Positions 44,476 through 55,904 of a DNA stretch of 64,000 nt are shown piece by piece. Within the stretch, counting starts at the first letter, position 1; every line of letters begins with the position of its first letter. The position numbers were made by a program, and so were the translations under genes. The notes beneath the pieces are model-generated. The model was not told where the DNA came from. It was given only the letters and a program-made list of their open reading frames with translations, and made no database searches. The stretch is from Conchocele bisecta (lineage: Eukaryota > Mollusca > Bivalvia > Lucinida > Thyasiridae), in the NCBI GenBank assembly GCA_029237695.1, contig CM055265.1, positions 216,927,679 to 216,991,678 on the forward strand. Direction: 5' to 3'.

Positions 44476-44584
44476 TGACCTGTCAGCTGACCTGTCCAGA
44501 TTCCCCTTGATGTCAGCAATGTAGCCTCTGGCAAGAACATCAGTCAACCACCATATTGTCGTTATTATACCTGCCTATAGGAGA

Positions 44585-44790
44585 CATGCCATGGGATTTT
44601 GTACCTTCGGACAAAATTTACAATATTTTCCGTAAATGGCATCAAAAGTTGACAAAATCTTTCACAGTACAATTATATTCCACATGTACTCCAACTTTTG
44701 ACTTTATTTATGAAAAATATTGTAAACACATTTAATGAAATTATGCAGATGTCTGAAGGTACAAAACCACATGGCATGTCTCATATTATT
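44585..44790. mobile_element. Foldback MITE with GACATGCCATGGGATTTTGT ends
   Basis: AGACATGCCATGGGATTTTG / CAAAACCACATGGCATGTCT, with ACCTTCGGACAAAATTTACA and GTCTGAAGGTAC words pairing inside. Related to 4975-5120. Confidence 0.7.
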
Positions 44791-45057
44791 GTTATACCTG
44801 TGTGTTTCTGACCATCAAAACTGGGGTTATGACCTTTGTGAGCGTTTATACCGCGATCGATCAGACTGCACAATACGAGCATGGTCTACTCTGTCACAAC
44901 ATGGGGGAAATTAAAGACCCTGGGTCTCAGATATGCGCGGAAAGTGAAAAAGCAACTTTAATTATGGATTTATGTCGTACAAGTATACACACAGTATGAG
45001 TGGCCTGAAAAAAAATTGGGGTTAGTAAAAAAAATTAACTGAAAAGTAACTAGCGAT
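44791..45057. other. No recognisable gene
   Basis: A short frame (44802-44999) has no recognisable domain. AAAGCAACTTTAATTATGGA at 44949 recurs at 41819, so an old dispersed repeat is likely. Confidence 0.4.
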
Positions 45058-45460
45058 CAGGGCTCCAGATAAGCTGCGTATTTGCGTAAATACCCAATTG
45101 AAATTGCCAAAAAACCCAATTGAAATCAGAAGTAGCGAGTATCAAAAAGCAATACCAATTTTGTGGTACCTTTATCATGCTGGAGAAAACAATAAACAGA
45201 CCACAAATATAGCATATTTTTCCCATTTTCCATGAAAACACATCTTGGTATTTCATTAGAATTGTCTCCAAGGAGACAATTCTAATGAAATGCCAAGATA
45301 TGTTTTCATTTCGAAGCAAACAAATTCAATAATTGCTGTCTGTTGATGTGTACACAGTACAGTGATTTTATTTTACCTAATCAAAATTTTGAAATACCCA
45401 ATTGCTTCAGAAATGATGGGAGTGAAAATACTCAATTACTAATTCCTTATCGGAGCCCTG
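45058..45460. mobile_element. hAT-like foldback MITE family B, copy 5
   Basis: CAGGGCTCCAGATAAGC to CTTATCGGAGCCCTG, flanked by AGCGAT on both sides (45052-45057 and 45461-45466). Core GTCTCCAAGGAGAC. Confidence 0.85.
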
Positions 45461-45821
45461 AGCGATGCATAAACGCTAGTTTTTCTGCAATCGATGGTTA
45501 ATACTAATTTAATTTTATTTCTATTATTTATACACTGAAACTACTGTCTCTTTGTAAATGCGGTGGTACAACATGATAATTTCACAGCAAAAATATTTTA
45601 ATTCATGTTCCTTATTGAAAATACACAAGCAAATTATCTCTCCTGGTTTTCACAGTTTCTGATCACATATACTGGAATATAACGCAACACTGTTGGAATT
45701 CAATCAAATGAAATGGCAAGATTGTTTGTTATACATGTAGATCATTTGCAGTGTATGAAGCGAAAAAGCACACGTTGAATCTCTGAGAAATCATCTGAGA
45801 CACAGTACCTTATTCACCATG
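45461..45821. other. No recognisable feature
   Basis: AT-rich non-coding sequence; nothing supportable. Confidence 0.4.
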
Positions 45822-46062
45822 GGGTCGTTTCACTAAACTTCGTACGACTAAAATGTTCATAAGTGCAAAATTATGATAGGCTGTAAATTTCATATTAACA
45901 ATGTTTTCTTGTAAACAATTATTAGATTTACATTTATTGAGCATAGGCTGCATATGCAGCCTATGCTCAATAAATGTAAATCCATCAATTGAATTTCCAG
46001 TTAATCATAAATTTGCACTTACAAACATTTTAGTCATACAAAGTTTAGTGAAACGGATCCCA
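45822..46062. mobile_element. MITE family A copy
   Basis: GGGGTCGTTTCACTAAACTT to AGTTTAGTGAAACGGATCCC with the complete central dyad. Confidence 0.85.
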
Positions 46063-46390
46063 GTACCTTATGTTCATGCTCAAACATACATGTAATTGGA
46101 TAGCACTGATTGTCCCAATATTCAACTAGAAATACATCTAAATCTCTGCATGTTATAAAACAAATTATATTTCTAAGTCGCTGTTCAATGCTCCCTGAAA
46201 CCCATTTACTGAAAACTGACCTGCATAACATAATTACCTTGAAGTTCACTAACATATTACATGCAAATGTATATAATTGATGGTATATGACTGCTTGTTT
46301 TCTGACCATTTTCCTAGTCTAGTCTCTCAACAAAGTATGTCATGACGCTGGTGAAGTAGACCCCATGATTCTAACGATTTTGACCTTAGT

Positions 46391-46604
46391 CAGAGCTCCA
46401 GATAAAAATTGAGTAGTGAAAATACTGTAATAAAGTTACTTTAAAAGTTGAGCTGCTCAAATGTGAATTTGATTTATTTTTGATCATGTGTTGCCTATTT
46501 AATAGGAAGAAAATCAATAATGCATTTGTAAAAGTAAAATACTCACTGAATTTAAAATATGGGGATATAATACTCTTTAGATACAAAACTTATCTGGAGC
46601 CCTG
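46391..46604. mobile_element. hAT-like foldback MITE family C, copy 3
   Basis: CAGAGCTCCAGATAAAAATT to CTTATCTGGAGCCCTG; shorter than the other copies and without a clear flanking duplication. Confidence 0.7.
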
Positions 46605-47269
46605 CATTGCTATGAAAAGTTGAAACATGGTACACCACACTTTGTTATGTTACAGCACCAGTTACAGTGGTAAAAGATCCAACCAGAACTCAGTCAAAAA
46701 CATTATCCTAAGGCCTTACCGTTTATAATATTCCCTGTATGTGTATATGCCTTTGTTACACGGTCCCCAGTAGTGAGGCAACTGTATCGGCAATACGTCC
46801 CTGTAACAGCTATACGTCCCTGTATACGACTTCACCTGACCACATTGCCGGCCACTCCAGTTATGAAGGCTCCCTCTGGTAATAAACAAGGCGAGAAAAT
46901 GTCAACTTGTCAACCAAGACCCATCACATACTCAATTTTATTCAGCCACAAAAAAACAACAATGTATACAACATGGTCAGTGATCACCTTGATCGGCCTG
47001 CACTTTTGTGCAGTCTGATCAGGGTCTACACTGATTGCAAAAACTATATCACCTAAATAAGACAATTAATACAGCTTAGATAGTGCACAGGGCCACATAG
47101 CGAGACACAATGAGATAGAGCATATAGAGGCTGGTCTGGCCATGTGTCACCGACCCAGGTATCCCACAATACAGTGGAGTCACCAGCCAACTTAATCTCT
47201 CATACGATCAATGTGACCAGTGTAGCCCCAGATCAGCCGCAGACAGAATCTCAAAATCCTATATACTGC
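46605..47269. other. No recognisable gene
   Basis: GTCTGATCAGGGTCTACACT at 47017-47036 recurs at 47588; a dispersed repeat fragment. Confidence 0.4.
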
Positions 47270-47435
47270 TGGCCATGAGGACAGGTGGAAGACTCAGACC
47301 TAGGACCCAATACTTAGCTCATTTGGAAAACGTTACCCCACCCACCCATTTCCATACACTATACCTTACAGCCTTTTCCATTTCCATGGGTTAAGTATAG
47401 GGTCCTAGGTCCGAGTCTTCAACCTGTGGCCATGA
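47270..47435. mobile_element. Foldback MITE with TGGCCATGAGGACAGGTGGA ends
   Basis: GACAGGTGGAAGACTCAGAC and CTAGGACCCAATACTTAG are inverted as TTAAGTATAGGGTCCTAGG and CGAGTCTTCAACCTGTGG. About 160 bp. Confidence 0.7.
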
Positions 47436-47631
47436 GTGACAAAAAGTTGCCTGTGAAGTCTATAATTAGTCAACTGTGATCAAGGGAAGAATGTTCAGGA
47501 TCTATACTGGTCATAAATACAACGAACAAATGGAACAACATATGGTATTTGTGACCAGGATAGAATCAGATCCACCTGCAAATCTACACAGTCTGATCAG
47601 GGTCTGCACCGTTCCCATTCAGGCAGTGATA

Positions 47632-47656
47632 TTATATATATATATATATATATAGT
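47632..47656. repeat. (TA)n microsatellite
   Basis: TATATATATATATATATATA-type run of about 25 bp. Confidence 0.9.
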
Positions 47657-47754
47657 TATAAACATACACTAAAATTATCATTATCATGTACCTTGACCTG
47701 TATCCATGTTAATTGACATGCATAGATGAATGAATATATTGGAGAATGCTAATC

Positions 47755-48001
47755 AGGGGCCCGTTTCACTAAACTTCCTACGACTAAAATGTTCGTAAGT
47801 GCAAAATTAGGATAGTCTGTAAATTTCACATTAACAATGTTTTCTTGTAAATAATTGTTGGATTTACATTTATTGAGCATAGGCTGCATATGCAGCCTAT
47901 GCTCAATAAATGTAAATCCATCAATTGAAATTTGCAGACGATTCTAAATTTGCGCTTACCAACATTTTAGTTGTAAGAAGTTTAGTGAAACGGCCCCCAG
48001 G
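47755..48001. mobile_element. MITE family A copy
   Basis: AGGGGCCCGTTTCACTAAAC to TTTAGTGAAACGGCCCCC, the best-preserved full-length palindrome of the family in this window. Confidence 0.9.
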
Positions 48002-48213
48002 GGCGTAGCTAGCCAATTTGAATCTGCAGGCCCGGTTGACGACTTTGAGCACTGTTGGTGCGAGTATGCTAGGGGGGTCTGGGGCCATGCCCACCAAGAA
48101 AAACAAATTGAAACTAGAAGGTAAATGATGCACTCTGGCACATTATTTTTTCCATTTTCTCGAAAATTATGCAGGCCCGGGCCTGCAGTGCCTTAATGCA
48201 GCTACGCGCCTGC
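48000..48213. mobile_element. hAT-like MITE with CAGGGGCGTAGCTAG ends
   Basis: CAGGGGCGTAGCTAGCCAA and GCAGCTACGCGCCTG are inverse. Interior GGGGGGTCTGGGGCCATGCC is typical of widespread hAT MITEs. It abuts the MITE A copy directly, sharing the CAGGGG junction. Confidence 0.7.
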
Positions 48214-48560
48214 TATAATGGTCAAAATAATTTTAGGAGTAGAGTTGAGGCTAGAGGGAACATAGAAAAGGAGAGAGAGGTGGAAGGAGATGATAGATTT
48301 GGATCGAGCAATGTCGTAATAAGCATTAGTATGTCTTCTACTTAGGGACTCTATAAAACAAGAGCATTATATGTACATAATGTATTGTTATTCTAGTTGT
48401 ATTCCATCCCACTTTCGTTCATGTGTAGCAACGTTATTTTTATTTATAGCTATTGCTCTCTCAATATTTTATTTTTTAAATAGCTTTGAAAATCAGAAAA
48501 GTTTGGTTCTGTATTCCTTAATTTACAAGAATATATAAAATATTTTCCAAGTATAATGCA
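48214..48560. other. No recognisable feature
   Basis: AT-rich non-coding sequence downstream of the LINE remnant's 3' end; nothing supportable. Confidence 0.4.
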
Positions 48561-49880
48561 CAGGTTTAAGAATATATTTTCTGTTCATACTGTCCAAAAC
48601 TTATTAAATGCCAATCTAGGTTACATGTAACATTATGATCCTTTAAAGAGGAACCCACTTGTGACCAGAAATGCTGACTTTTATTGCAGTCCCAAAATAG
48701 ATATGTATTTGTTTCCTGGGCCATGGTACAGAAGTCACACAAATTAGAATTTACTATGTAACATTTGTACAAGTAATCATTTGTTGCTACAATTTTCATC
48801 TTAGTTTAGAACATACATGTACATGTATTGTGCTTTGAAAATAATGTGTGTTTACTATCTTCCAGTTAATACTTTTACCAACGAATTCTTCATTCCATTT
48901 TGTTCTTGCTTTATAAACGACATTTGTTTGACAATTAAGAAGCATAGTATATAGCATTTTGTTACATTCTTTTGTAGATTTAATTATTTCTATTAGTGGT
49001 GTGTTTATGTTTATTGCATTTATTCCTTCGTTTTTTATCTGTCTCTTCCAGTCTGTATTTATGCTTGTTACAATCTTGTAATATTTTAAATAATTATTAT
49101 TACTGATATTGTATAGTTGTTTTATATCTATGAATTCAAAGAATGACTTACTTCTATAATCATATATTTGTTCTATATACCGGTACTTAATTCCACGTTC
49201 ATGCCACTCTTTATAGAAAAACATTCGGCCATTTCATTTTAGCTTTGAATTATTCCCTATCATTTGTTTTCAAATATTCTCTGCAATCTTAACCCATGCT
49301 TCAAGGATTTCTGTCAAAAATATATTTTTAGTAATTTTTTTTGCATCAGTAACGTTAAAATTCCCTTCAAAAACATGAACACCACCAAAACGTTTCATGA
49401 AATTTAAATATCGTATTTTCCATCCATTTGTTTTTGAATTAGTAAGACGTTTTACCCATGTAGCCTTTAATGCATCAATAAAGGACTCCAATTCAATCAT
49501 TTTTAGTCCACCCTTTTCAATACTTTGAACAATAATTTTCCGAATATTCAATAACTTTGTCTGGTTTAGAATCCCATAGAAAATCAAACATGTTATTAAT
49601 TATTTCGTTTATGGTTTCCTTTCTCGGTTTATTTAGGACAGTTACAGAGCTCCAGTTAAGGTGCGTAATTTGACAAACTTGGGGTGAAATTTTGTTATTT
49701 CTTCATCAAAAATGGCAAGTTGGGAGTGCTTTAGAATCGTCTCATTGAGACGATTCTAAAGCACTCCAAACTTGCCATTTTTGATGGAGAAATAAGAAAT
49801 TTACCTCCAAATTACGTACCTTAACTGGAGCTGTGAGTTAAGGGGAAGACTAGTTTAGGAAATGCAGTTAATTGATTCAC
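48560..49880 (-). pseudogene. 5'-truncated LINE (L1/Tx1-like) reverse-transcriptase C-terminal region
   Basis: On the minus strand, from high to low coordinates: LNKPRKETINEIINNMFDFL ending WDSKPDK (about 49640-49550), IVQSIEKGGLKMIELESFID and ALKATWVKRLTN (49540-49420), a long Lys/Asn-rich region (49224-48800), and a terminal cysteine motif CDFCTMAQETNTYLFWDC with QHFW (about 48755-48680). The order thumb/connection then CCHC-like motif is that of the C-terminal part of L1/Tx1-type LINE ORF2. The palm with the catalytic FADD is absent, consistent with 5' truncation. Frameshifts occur near 49550 and 49230-49265. A hAT-like MITE (49645-49835) splits the upstream part; reading continues on its far side (AFPKLVFPL at about 49870-49845). 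Confidence 0.75.
49640..49840. mobile_element. hAT-like foldback MITE family D, copy 2, inserted in the LINE
   Basis: Element 49645-49835 (CAGAGCTCCAGTTAAGG to CTTAACTGGAGCTGTG) is flanked by AGTTA on both sides. Removing it and one AGTTA leaves the LINE frame open across the site, which confirms the boundaries. The core equals that of 20013-20204. Confidence 0.85.
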
Positions 49881-49991
49881 AACTAATCAGCTGTACATGT
49901 ATGTTTATAATGAACCATCCGCACGCATATCATCCTGCCAAGTCAGTAGTGCCGACGTGATATCACGAGAATGACGCTTAATGCACTTACA

Positions 49992-50195
49992 TTAACCCTT
50001 ACACTGCTGCATTAAATTAAGTCGTCTGCTGTTTATTTTATATTTTCCATTCTTTCCCATAAAAAAACATGTTTTGACAGCATTTCCAATGTAAATGATT
50101 CTAAAGTGCTGTCAAACCATGTTTTTATTGAGATAAAATGGCAAAATATTAAGCAACAGCAGACAACACGTCGTTTCTAGAATTCTAAGGATTAA
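49992..50195. mobile_element. piggyBac-like MITE family P, copy 4
   Basis: TTAA|CCCTTACACTGCTG ... AATTCTAAGGA|TTAA. Its right TTAA (50192-50195) is also the left TTAA of the next element. Confidence 0.8.
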
Positions 50196-52900
50196 AGGTA
50201 CATGCCCACGCAGTAGGTTATACTACAGTGATTAGTGATACAGGTACTATAGTGATACAGGTACTATAGTGATACAGGTACTATAGTGATACAGGTACTA
50301 TCTATAGTGATACAGGTACTATAGTGATACAGGTACTATAGTGATACAGGTACAGTAGGTTATACAGGTACTATAGTGATACATGTACTATAGTGATACA
50401 GGTACTATATTGATACATGTACTATAGTGATACAGGTACAGTAGGTTATACAGGTACTATAGTGATACATGTACTATAGTGATACAGGTACTATAGTGAT
50501 ACATGTACTATAGTGATACATGTACTATAGTGATACAGGTACTATAGTGATACATGTACTATAGTGATACATGTACTATAGTGATACAGGTACTATAGTG
50601 ATACATGTAGGTACTATAGTGATACAGGTACTATAGTGATACATGTACTATAGTGATACAGGTACTATAGTGATGCAGGTACTATAGTGATACATGTACT
50701 ATAGTGATACAGGTACTATAGTACTATAGTGATACAGGTACTATAGTGATACAGGTACTATAGTGATACATGTACTATAGTGATACATGGTACTATAGTG
50801 ATGCAGGTACTATAGTGATACAGTATATAGTGATACAGTACTATAGTGATACAGGTACTATAGTGATACAGGTACTATAGTGATACAGGTACTATCTATA
50901 GTGATACAGGTACTATAGTGATACAGGTACTATAGTGATACATGTACTATAGTGATACAGGTACTATAGTGATACAGGTACTATCTATAGTGTACAGGTA
51001 TATACTATAGTGATACAGGTACTATCATATGATACAGGTACATATCTATAGTGATACAGGTACTATCTATAGTGATACAGGTAATATCATAGTGACTACT
51101 ATCTATAGTGATACAGGTACTATAGTGATACATGTACTATAGTGATACAGGTACTATAGTGATACATGGTACTATATGATACAGGTACTATAGTGATACA
51201 TGTACTATAGTGATACAGGTACTATAGTGATACATGTACTAGTGATACAGGTACTATAGTGATACAGGTACTATAGTGATACATGTATATAGTGATACAG
51301 GTACTATAGTGATACAGGTACTATAGATGATACAGGTACTAGTGATACATGTACTATAGTGATACAGGTACTATAGTGATACTATAGTGATACAGGTACT
51401 ATAGTGATACATGTACTATAGTGATACAGGTAGTGATACAGGTACTATACATGATGTACTATAGTGATACATGTATTATAGTGATACATGTACTATAGTG
51501 ATACAGGTACTATAGTGATACATGTACTATAGTGATACATGCACTATAGTGATACAGGTACTATATTGATACAGGTACAATTAGTGATACATGTTACTAT
51601 AGTGATACAGGTACTATAGTTATACATGTACTATAGTGATACAGGTACTATAGTGATACATGTACTATAGTGATACAGGTTACTATTGTGATACATGTAC
51701 TATAGTGATACAGGTACTATAGAATGCATGTACTATAGTATACATGTACTATAGTGATACAGGTACTATAGTGATGCAGGTACTATAGTGATACATGTAC
51801 TATAGTGATACAGGTACTATAGTGATACAGGTGCTATAGTGATACAGGTACTATCTATAGTGATACAGGTACTATAGTGATACAGGTACTATAGTGATAC
51901 ATGTACTATAGTGATACAGGTACTATAGTGATACAGGTACTATATTGATACAGGTACTATAGTGATACATGTACCATAGTGATACATGTACCATAGTGAT
52001 ACAGGTACTATAGTGATACAGGTAATATAGTGATACAGGTACTATTGTGGTTATTATGTACTATAGTGATACATGTACTATAGTGATACAGGTACTATTG
52101 TGATACAGGTGACTATAGTGATACATGTATCATAGTGATACAGGTACTATAGTGACACAGGTACTATAGTGATACAGGTACTATAGTGATACAGGTACTA
52201 TAGTGATACAGGTAGTGATACAGGTACTATAGTGATACATGTACTATAGTGATACAGGTACTATAGTGATACAGGTTACTATAGTGATACAGTTACTATA
52301 GTGATACAGGTGGTACTATAGTGATACATGTACTATAGTGATACATGTTACTATAGTGATACAGGTACTATAGTGATACTGTACTATAGTGATACAGGTA
52401 CTATAGTGATACTGGTATCTAGTGATCATGTACTATAGTCATACAGGTACTATAGTGATACATGTACTATAGTGATACAGGTACTATAGTGATACATGTA
52501 CTATAGTGATACATGTACTATAGTGATACAGGTACTAATAGTGATACAGGTACTATAGTGATACATGTACTATAGTGACACAGGTACTATAGCGATACAT
52601 GTACTATAGTGATACAGGTACTATAGTGATACATGTACTATAGTGATACATGTACTATAGTGATACAGGTGACGCATTTCATTAGTATAAATAAGTAAAA
52701 CATATCATGCCTCATTTGCATATGAAAATAGCCTGATACCAACGCGCGTCACAATCAGTAAAATAAATATTATTAAATGTTTATATCTGTTTTCCGGGCA
52801 CTTGTAATTTTTAGAACTGGTGGAATAGTGACACAATTATACACTTATTTAATTCCTATAAAGAACATTTTGTGCTTACTGAGTTGGCATGTACCTTTAA
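50192..52900. mobile_element. TTAA-flanked transposon inflated by a 17-bp satellite
   Basis: Left end TTAA|AGGTACATGCCCACGCAG and right end CTGAGTTGGCATGTACCT|TTAA are inverse. Non-satellite interior (52680-52880) matches the short copy at 40450-40600. Everything else is the 17-bp array. Confidence 0.75.
50222..52672. repeat. 17-bp satellite GATACAGGTACTATAGT, roughly 140 copies
   Basis: Tandem units alternate irregularly between GATACAGGTACTATAGT and GATACATGTACTATAGT. The core GTACTATAGTGATACA holds the short palindrome GTAC and CTATAG. Indel-bearing variants (CTATCTATAGTG, lost bases) cluster at 50980-51600. There are no unique spacers, so it is not a CRISPR. Confidence 0.97.
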
Positions 52901-53130
52901 CCCTTTCAACACTACAGGCCTGTATAGTGGTATTGGCAAACAGTGTAGATCCAGATGAGTCGGCTCGTAACGACCGTCTCATCAGAATCTGCACTTTTTG
53001 CAAGTAATATTCATATTTTTACATCAGAAACACTCAATTTTTATAAATGGATCAGTCCGAAAATCATTTTTGTGACAATTGGATTAGTTGCAAAATGAAC
53101 ATATCACAGTCCATTCCAGTTATTTAGGGG
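52897..53130. mobile_element. MITE family E, nearly complete copy
   Basis: TTAA|CCCTTTCAACACTACAGG, GAGTCGGCTCGTAACGACCG, GCACTTTTTGCAAGTAATAT, ending CCATTCCAGTTATTTAGGGG. It provides the uninterrupted reference for the split copy at 12540-14706. Confidence 0.75.
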
Positions 53131-53257
53131 TGAAGTCAGTTCGACCGGGTATGGAAGGTGTTCGATCCATTTCACACCCATAAAAATAAGTCGAAATAAA
53201 GTCAGTTTGAATGCTGGAGAAGGAAGACCGATCATGAATGAATGTTCTGACAGAAAA

Positions 53258-53525
53258 CTCGTTACAACCACAGGTGTTTCTAGCGTGTCTTGGATGGTCA
53301 GTTATTGTTTGTAACATTTATATGAAACACCTTTCTAAACAATGTACAAAACAACTCAAATACGCCCAGGTTTGAAGATTATGTAATTTAGATTATATAA
53401 TCTTCAGACCTCGGTGCATTTGAGTTGTTTTGTACATTGTTTAGAAAGGTGTTTCATGTATATACAAATAATAATTGACCATCCAAGACATGCTAGAATC
53501 ACCTGTGGTTACAACTATCTCACTG
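53258..53525. mobile_element. Foldback MITE with ACCACAGGTGTTTCTAGCGT arms
   Basis: ACAACCACAGGTGTTTCTAG, GTGTCTTGGATGGTCA and AGAAACACCTTTCTAAACAA-type arms are inverted over 53400-53520 (TTGTTTAGAAAGGTGTTTCA, TGACCATCCAAGACATGC, CACCTGTGGTTACAAC). The loop is near 53385. Confidence 0.8.
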
Positions 53526-53802
53526 ATGGTAACTTCAAGACACATTGTCTCAGATCATGTCTCAGATATCCATATGTAGATTTTCCCTTCATGCACAATA
53601 AATGATGTATCAATCAATCACACCATTTTATTTTATCACATTCCCAAAAGCATGCATTATATTCAAGTACAGGCTATCAGAAACTTCGATAAGCAGGAGA
53701 GATCATTTGGCTTGGCATAATGGGACTGGGATTTTTTTGTGTGAAAGATTCATACTATGCCACAATTTATGCACCGAGCCTCTGGTGATGTGCATAATGC
53801 AC
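53526..53802. other. No recognisable feature
   Basis: Nothing supportable beyond the foldback boundaries. Confidence 0.4.
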
Positions 53803-54094
53803 CAGTCAATTGTAATCCCCGCCACCCCCAGGCCGGGACATAGCGGGGACATTGCATTTTAATTTTGCAAAGCCCCGGTATATGCCCCGCACTGCGGGGA
53901 CACAAAAATGTGTATTCCCCCGCTATCTTGAAACAAAAAAAATCCCCGCTATTGTTTTGCCCAAATGCAAAGCCCCGGGGTAGCCCCGGCACTGCAAGGA
54001 CAATTTTTTTGTCAAAGCCCCGGGTTTAGCCCCGCTATCCCCCGCTATGTCCCGGCCTGGGGAGGGCGGGGATTACAATTGACTAGTGCATAAA
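53803..54094. mobile_element. GC-rich foldback MITE with CAGTCAATTGTAATCCCCGC ends
   Basis: CCAGTCAATTGTAATCCCCG and GGGATTACAATTGACT are inverse. Subterminal CCCCAGGCCGGGACATAGCG / CGCTATGTCCCGGCCTGGGG also pair. The interior is rich in AAAGCCCCGG and GCGGGGAC words. Strikingly GC-rich against its AT-rich surround. Confidence 0.8.
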
Positions 54095-54379
54095 TTACTG
54101 ATGAGTTTCACAAATCTCATAAAACATTTGAGCCAGTTTGAGATTCTGTTTATAACGTGAATTTACACACGAAAGAGCAGAAAACTTGGGAGATATCCGG
54201 TACATTTCAGTGGGAAGACGCCACAGAATAGTTTCACACCAAGTTCCACAGAAAATGGAATGGAATAGTGCTTAATGGCCCACCAACACAAAAGAGTATC
54301 ATTTAGGGCCAACAACCGCCAAAGAAAAATAGTTTTCTAGCAATAAACATACCGTAATTATATTAATAGATCATGTTCT

Positions 54380-54660
54380 AATAAACGCCCACCCCCCACC
54401 CCCCCCTAGTTTTGACGTTGAAAATGACCAATGTTTCGCTGATTTTCTTGAAATCAATACCTCTAATAAAAGCACAGTGTGTACTTGGAACAAAATCGGA
54501 GCTAAATGTCCAACTATATTTCTTGTCTTTCAAGTATTTTGATGGCAAATTCCTTGAAAATCGAAAGGAAAAAAACATTCTACTTTCGCTTTCGGGTAAG
54601 AATGTTTTTTCCCCTAGATTTTCAAGGAATTCGACCATTTCCAGTGTCACCGTAATTTCC
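54380..54660. repeat. Partly palindromic region
   Basis: AAATTCCTTGAAAATC (54545) is inverted as GATTTTCAAGGAATTC (54617), with AAAAAACATTCTACTTTCGC and GGTAAGAATGTTTTTTCC between. A foldback relic. C-rich CCACCCCCCACCCCCCC at 54388. Confidence 0.5.
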
Positions 54661-55170
54661 TCATCAACAGTAGCTATTTGTACGGCTGCTGGACGATCAT
54701 AATTTACATGGTTATAGAGAAATTTTCAAAGCATCTCATGTATAAGTCAAATTGACATCATGGATTGATTCATGGATGGATTCATGGATGGATTGATGGC
54801 CGAAACTTCCTTGGAGATGCGCAAAAATAAATATGGCTTGTTCTGGACATCGCACAGATACAGGCCGAAATTTCCATTTTCCGAAACGTCCGCAAGCATA
54901 AATCTGATCTGATCACCATTAATGATTTATGGCGACTTGATGTTACATGTATTTTAACTATTTTACCTTCTGTACCATAATGACAACTAGAAGAAAATAG
55001 TAAACAGGGCAAAATTCCAAGTCCAAAAGGGGGAGATAATCCATGGCTTAGTGTCAAAGCAAAAATAGAAATTTACTTTGTGCATCTGCACACCAAAAAG
55101 AAGCTACATACTAAGCATCAAGCCTCCAGTTATTACAGTTTAGAAGTTTTACGGTTTAGAAGTTTTACAA
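54661..55170. other. No recognisable gene
   Basis: ATTCATGGATGGATTCATGG (54768-54797) is a short tandem. ATTCCAAGTCCAAAAGGGGG at 55014 is repeated in altered form at 55364, flanking the hAT-like element. Confidence 0.45.
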
Positions 55171-55173
55171 GTT

Positions 55174-55341
55174 ACAGGCCCGTAGCCAGGCCCGTAGCCC
55201 CCCCCCCCGCCCACCCCCGCCTCGAGGTCCACTTTTTTTAGCCTCGAGGTCCACTTTTTAGACCCCCCTAGATACCTCAGGCCTCTTGGGCCTTCGAAAC
55301 GACCCCCCCCCCCTTCAAACAAGTCTGGCTACGGGCCTGAG
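55174..55341. mobile_element. hAT-like MITE with CAGGCCCGTAGCCAG ends
   Basis: CAGGCCCGTAGCCAGG and CTGGCTACGGGCCTG are inverse and flanked by AGTTA on both sides. The interior has C-homopolymers and two direct GCCTCGAGGTCCACTTTTT units. Confidence 0.75.
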
Positions 55342-55615
55342 TTACAAGGCAAAATATGCTGCAATTCTAAGTCGAAAAGGGGGAGAAAATCCATGACCAG
55401 AGAGGCGAATACAAAAATTAAATACACATGGCACATCTTCTCATCATAAGGAAGCTACCGTATAGGTCCGTCAAACTACATCACATGGATAATACTGACC
55501 ACACGATTCTTGGCTTCAGTTCGGCAACTGTTCTGACTAATTGTCCACAGCTGCCTATGTTTGCAAATGTCGAGAATAAATGGTAAAGGGAGGCAACCTC
55601 CTTAAAGAATAAAGT

Positions 55616-55880
55616 GGTAGTAGGCTGACCCGGACCTTGGCTGATTCGGACCTGGCTCATGCGGACCTAATTTCTGGCTGATTCGGACCTCGTTGTTGCC
55701 TGATTCGGACCTTTTTCTAAGTTTATGATTTGGCTGATTCGGACCTCACGATTGGCTGATTTGGACCATATGCTGGCTTATTCGGACCTCGATGTTGGTT
55801 GATTCGGACCTCACGATTGGCTGATTCGGACCCTATGCTGGCTTATTCGGACGTCAATGTTGGCTGATTCGGACCTACTA
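55616..55880. repeat. TTGGCTGATTCGGACCT minisatellite
   Basis: About ten copies of GGCTGATTCGGACCT with 13-25-bp variable connectors (CACGATT, CGATGTT, ATATGCT). An apparent higher-order unit of about 75 bp repeats from 55735. Confidence 0.9.
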
Positions 55881-55904
55881 AAAAAATATTTTTTTCTACC
55901 GACA

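Noticed and set aside
50222..52672. Possible CRISPR-like array
   Set aside because: Units are 17 bp and contiguous with no unique spacers, and the genome is animal; it is a satellite.
54378..54702. Open frames of 90-96 codons on both strands
   Set aside because: They lie over a partial palindrome (AAATTCCTTGAAAATC and its inverse), which makes both strands read similarly; no domain.
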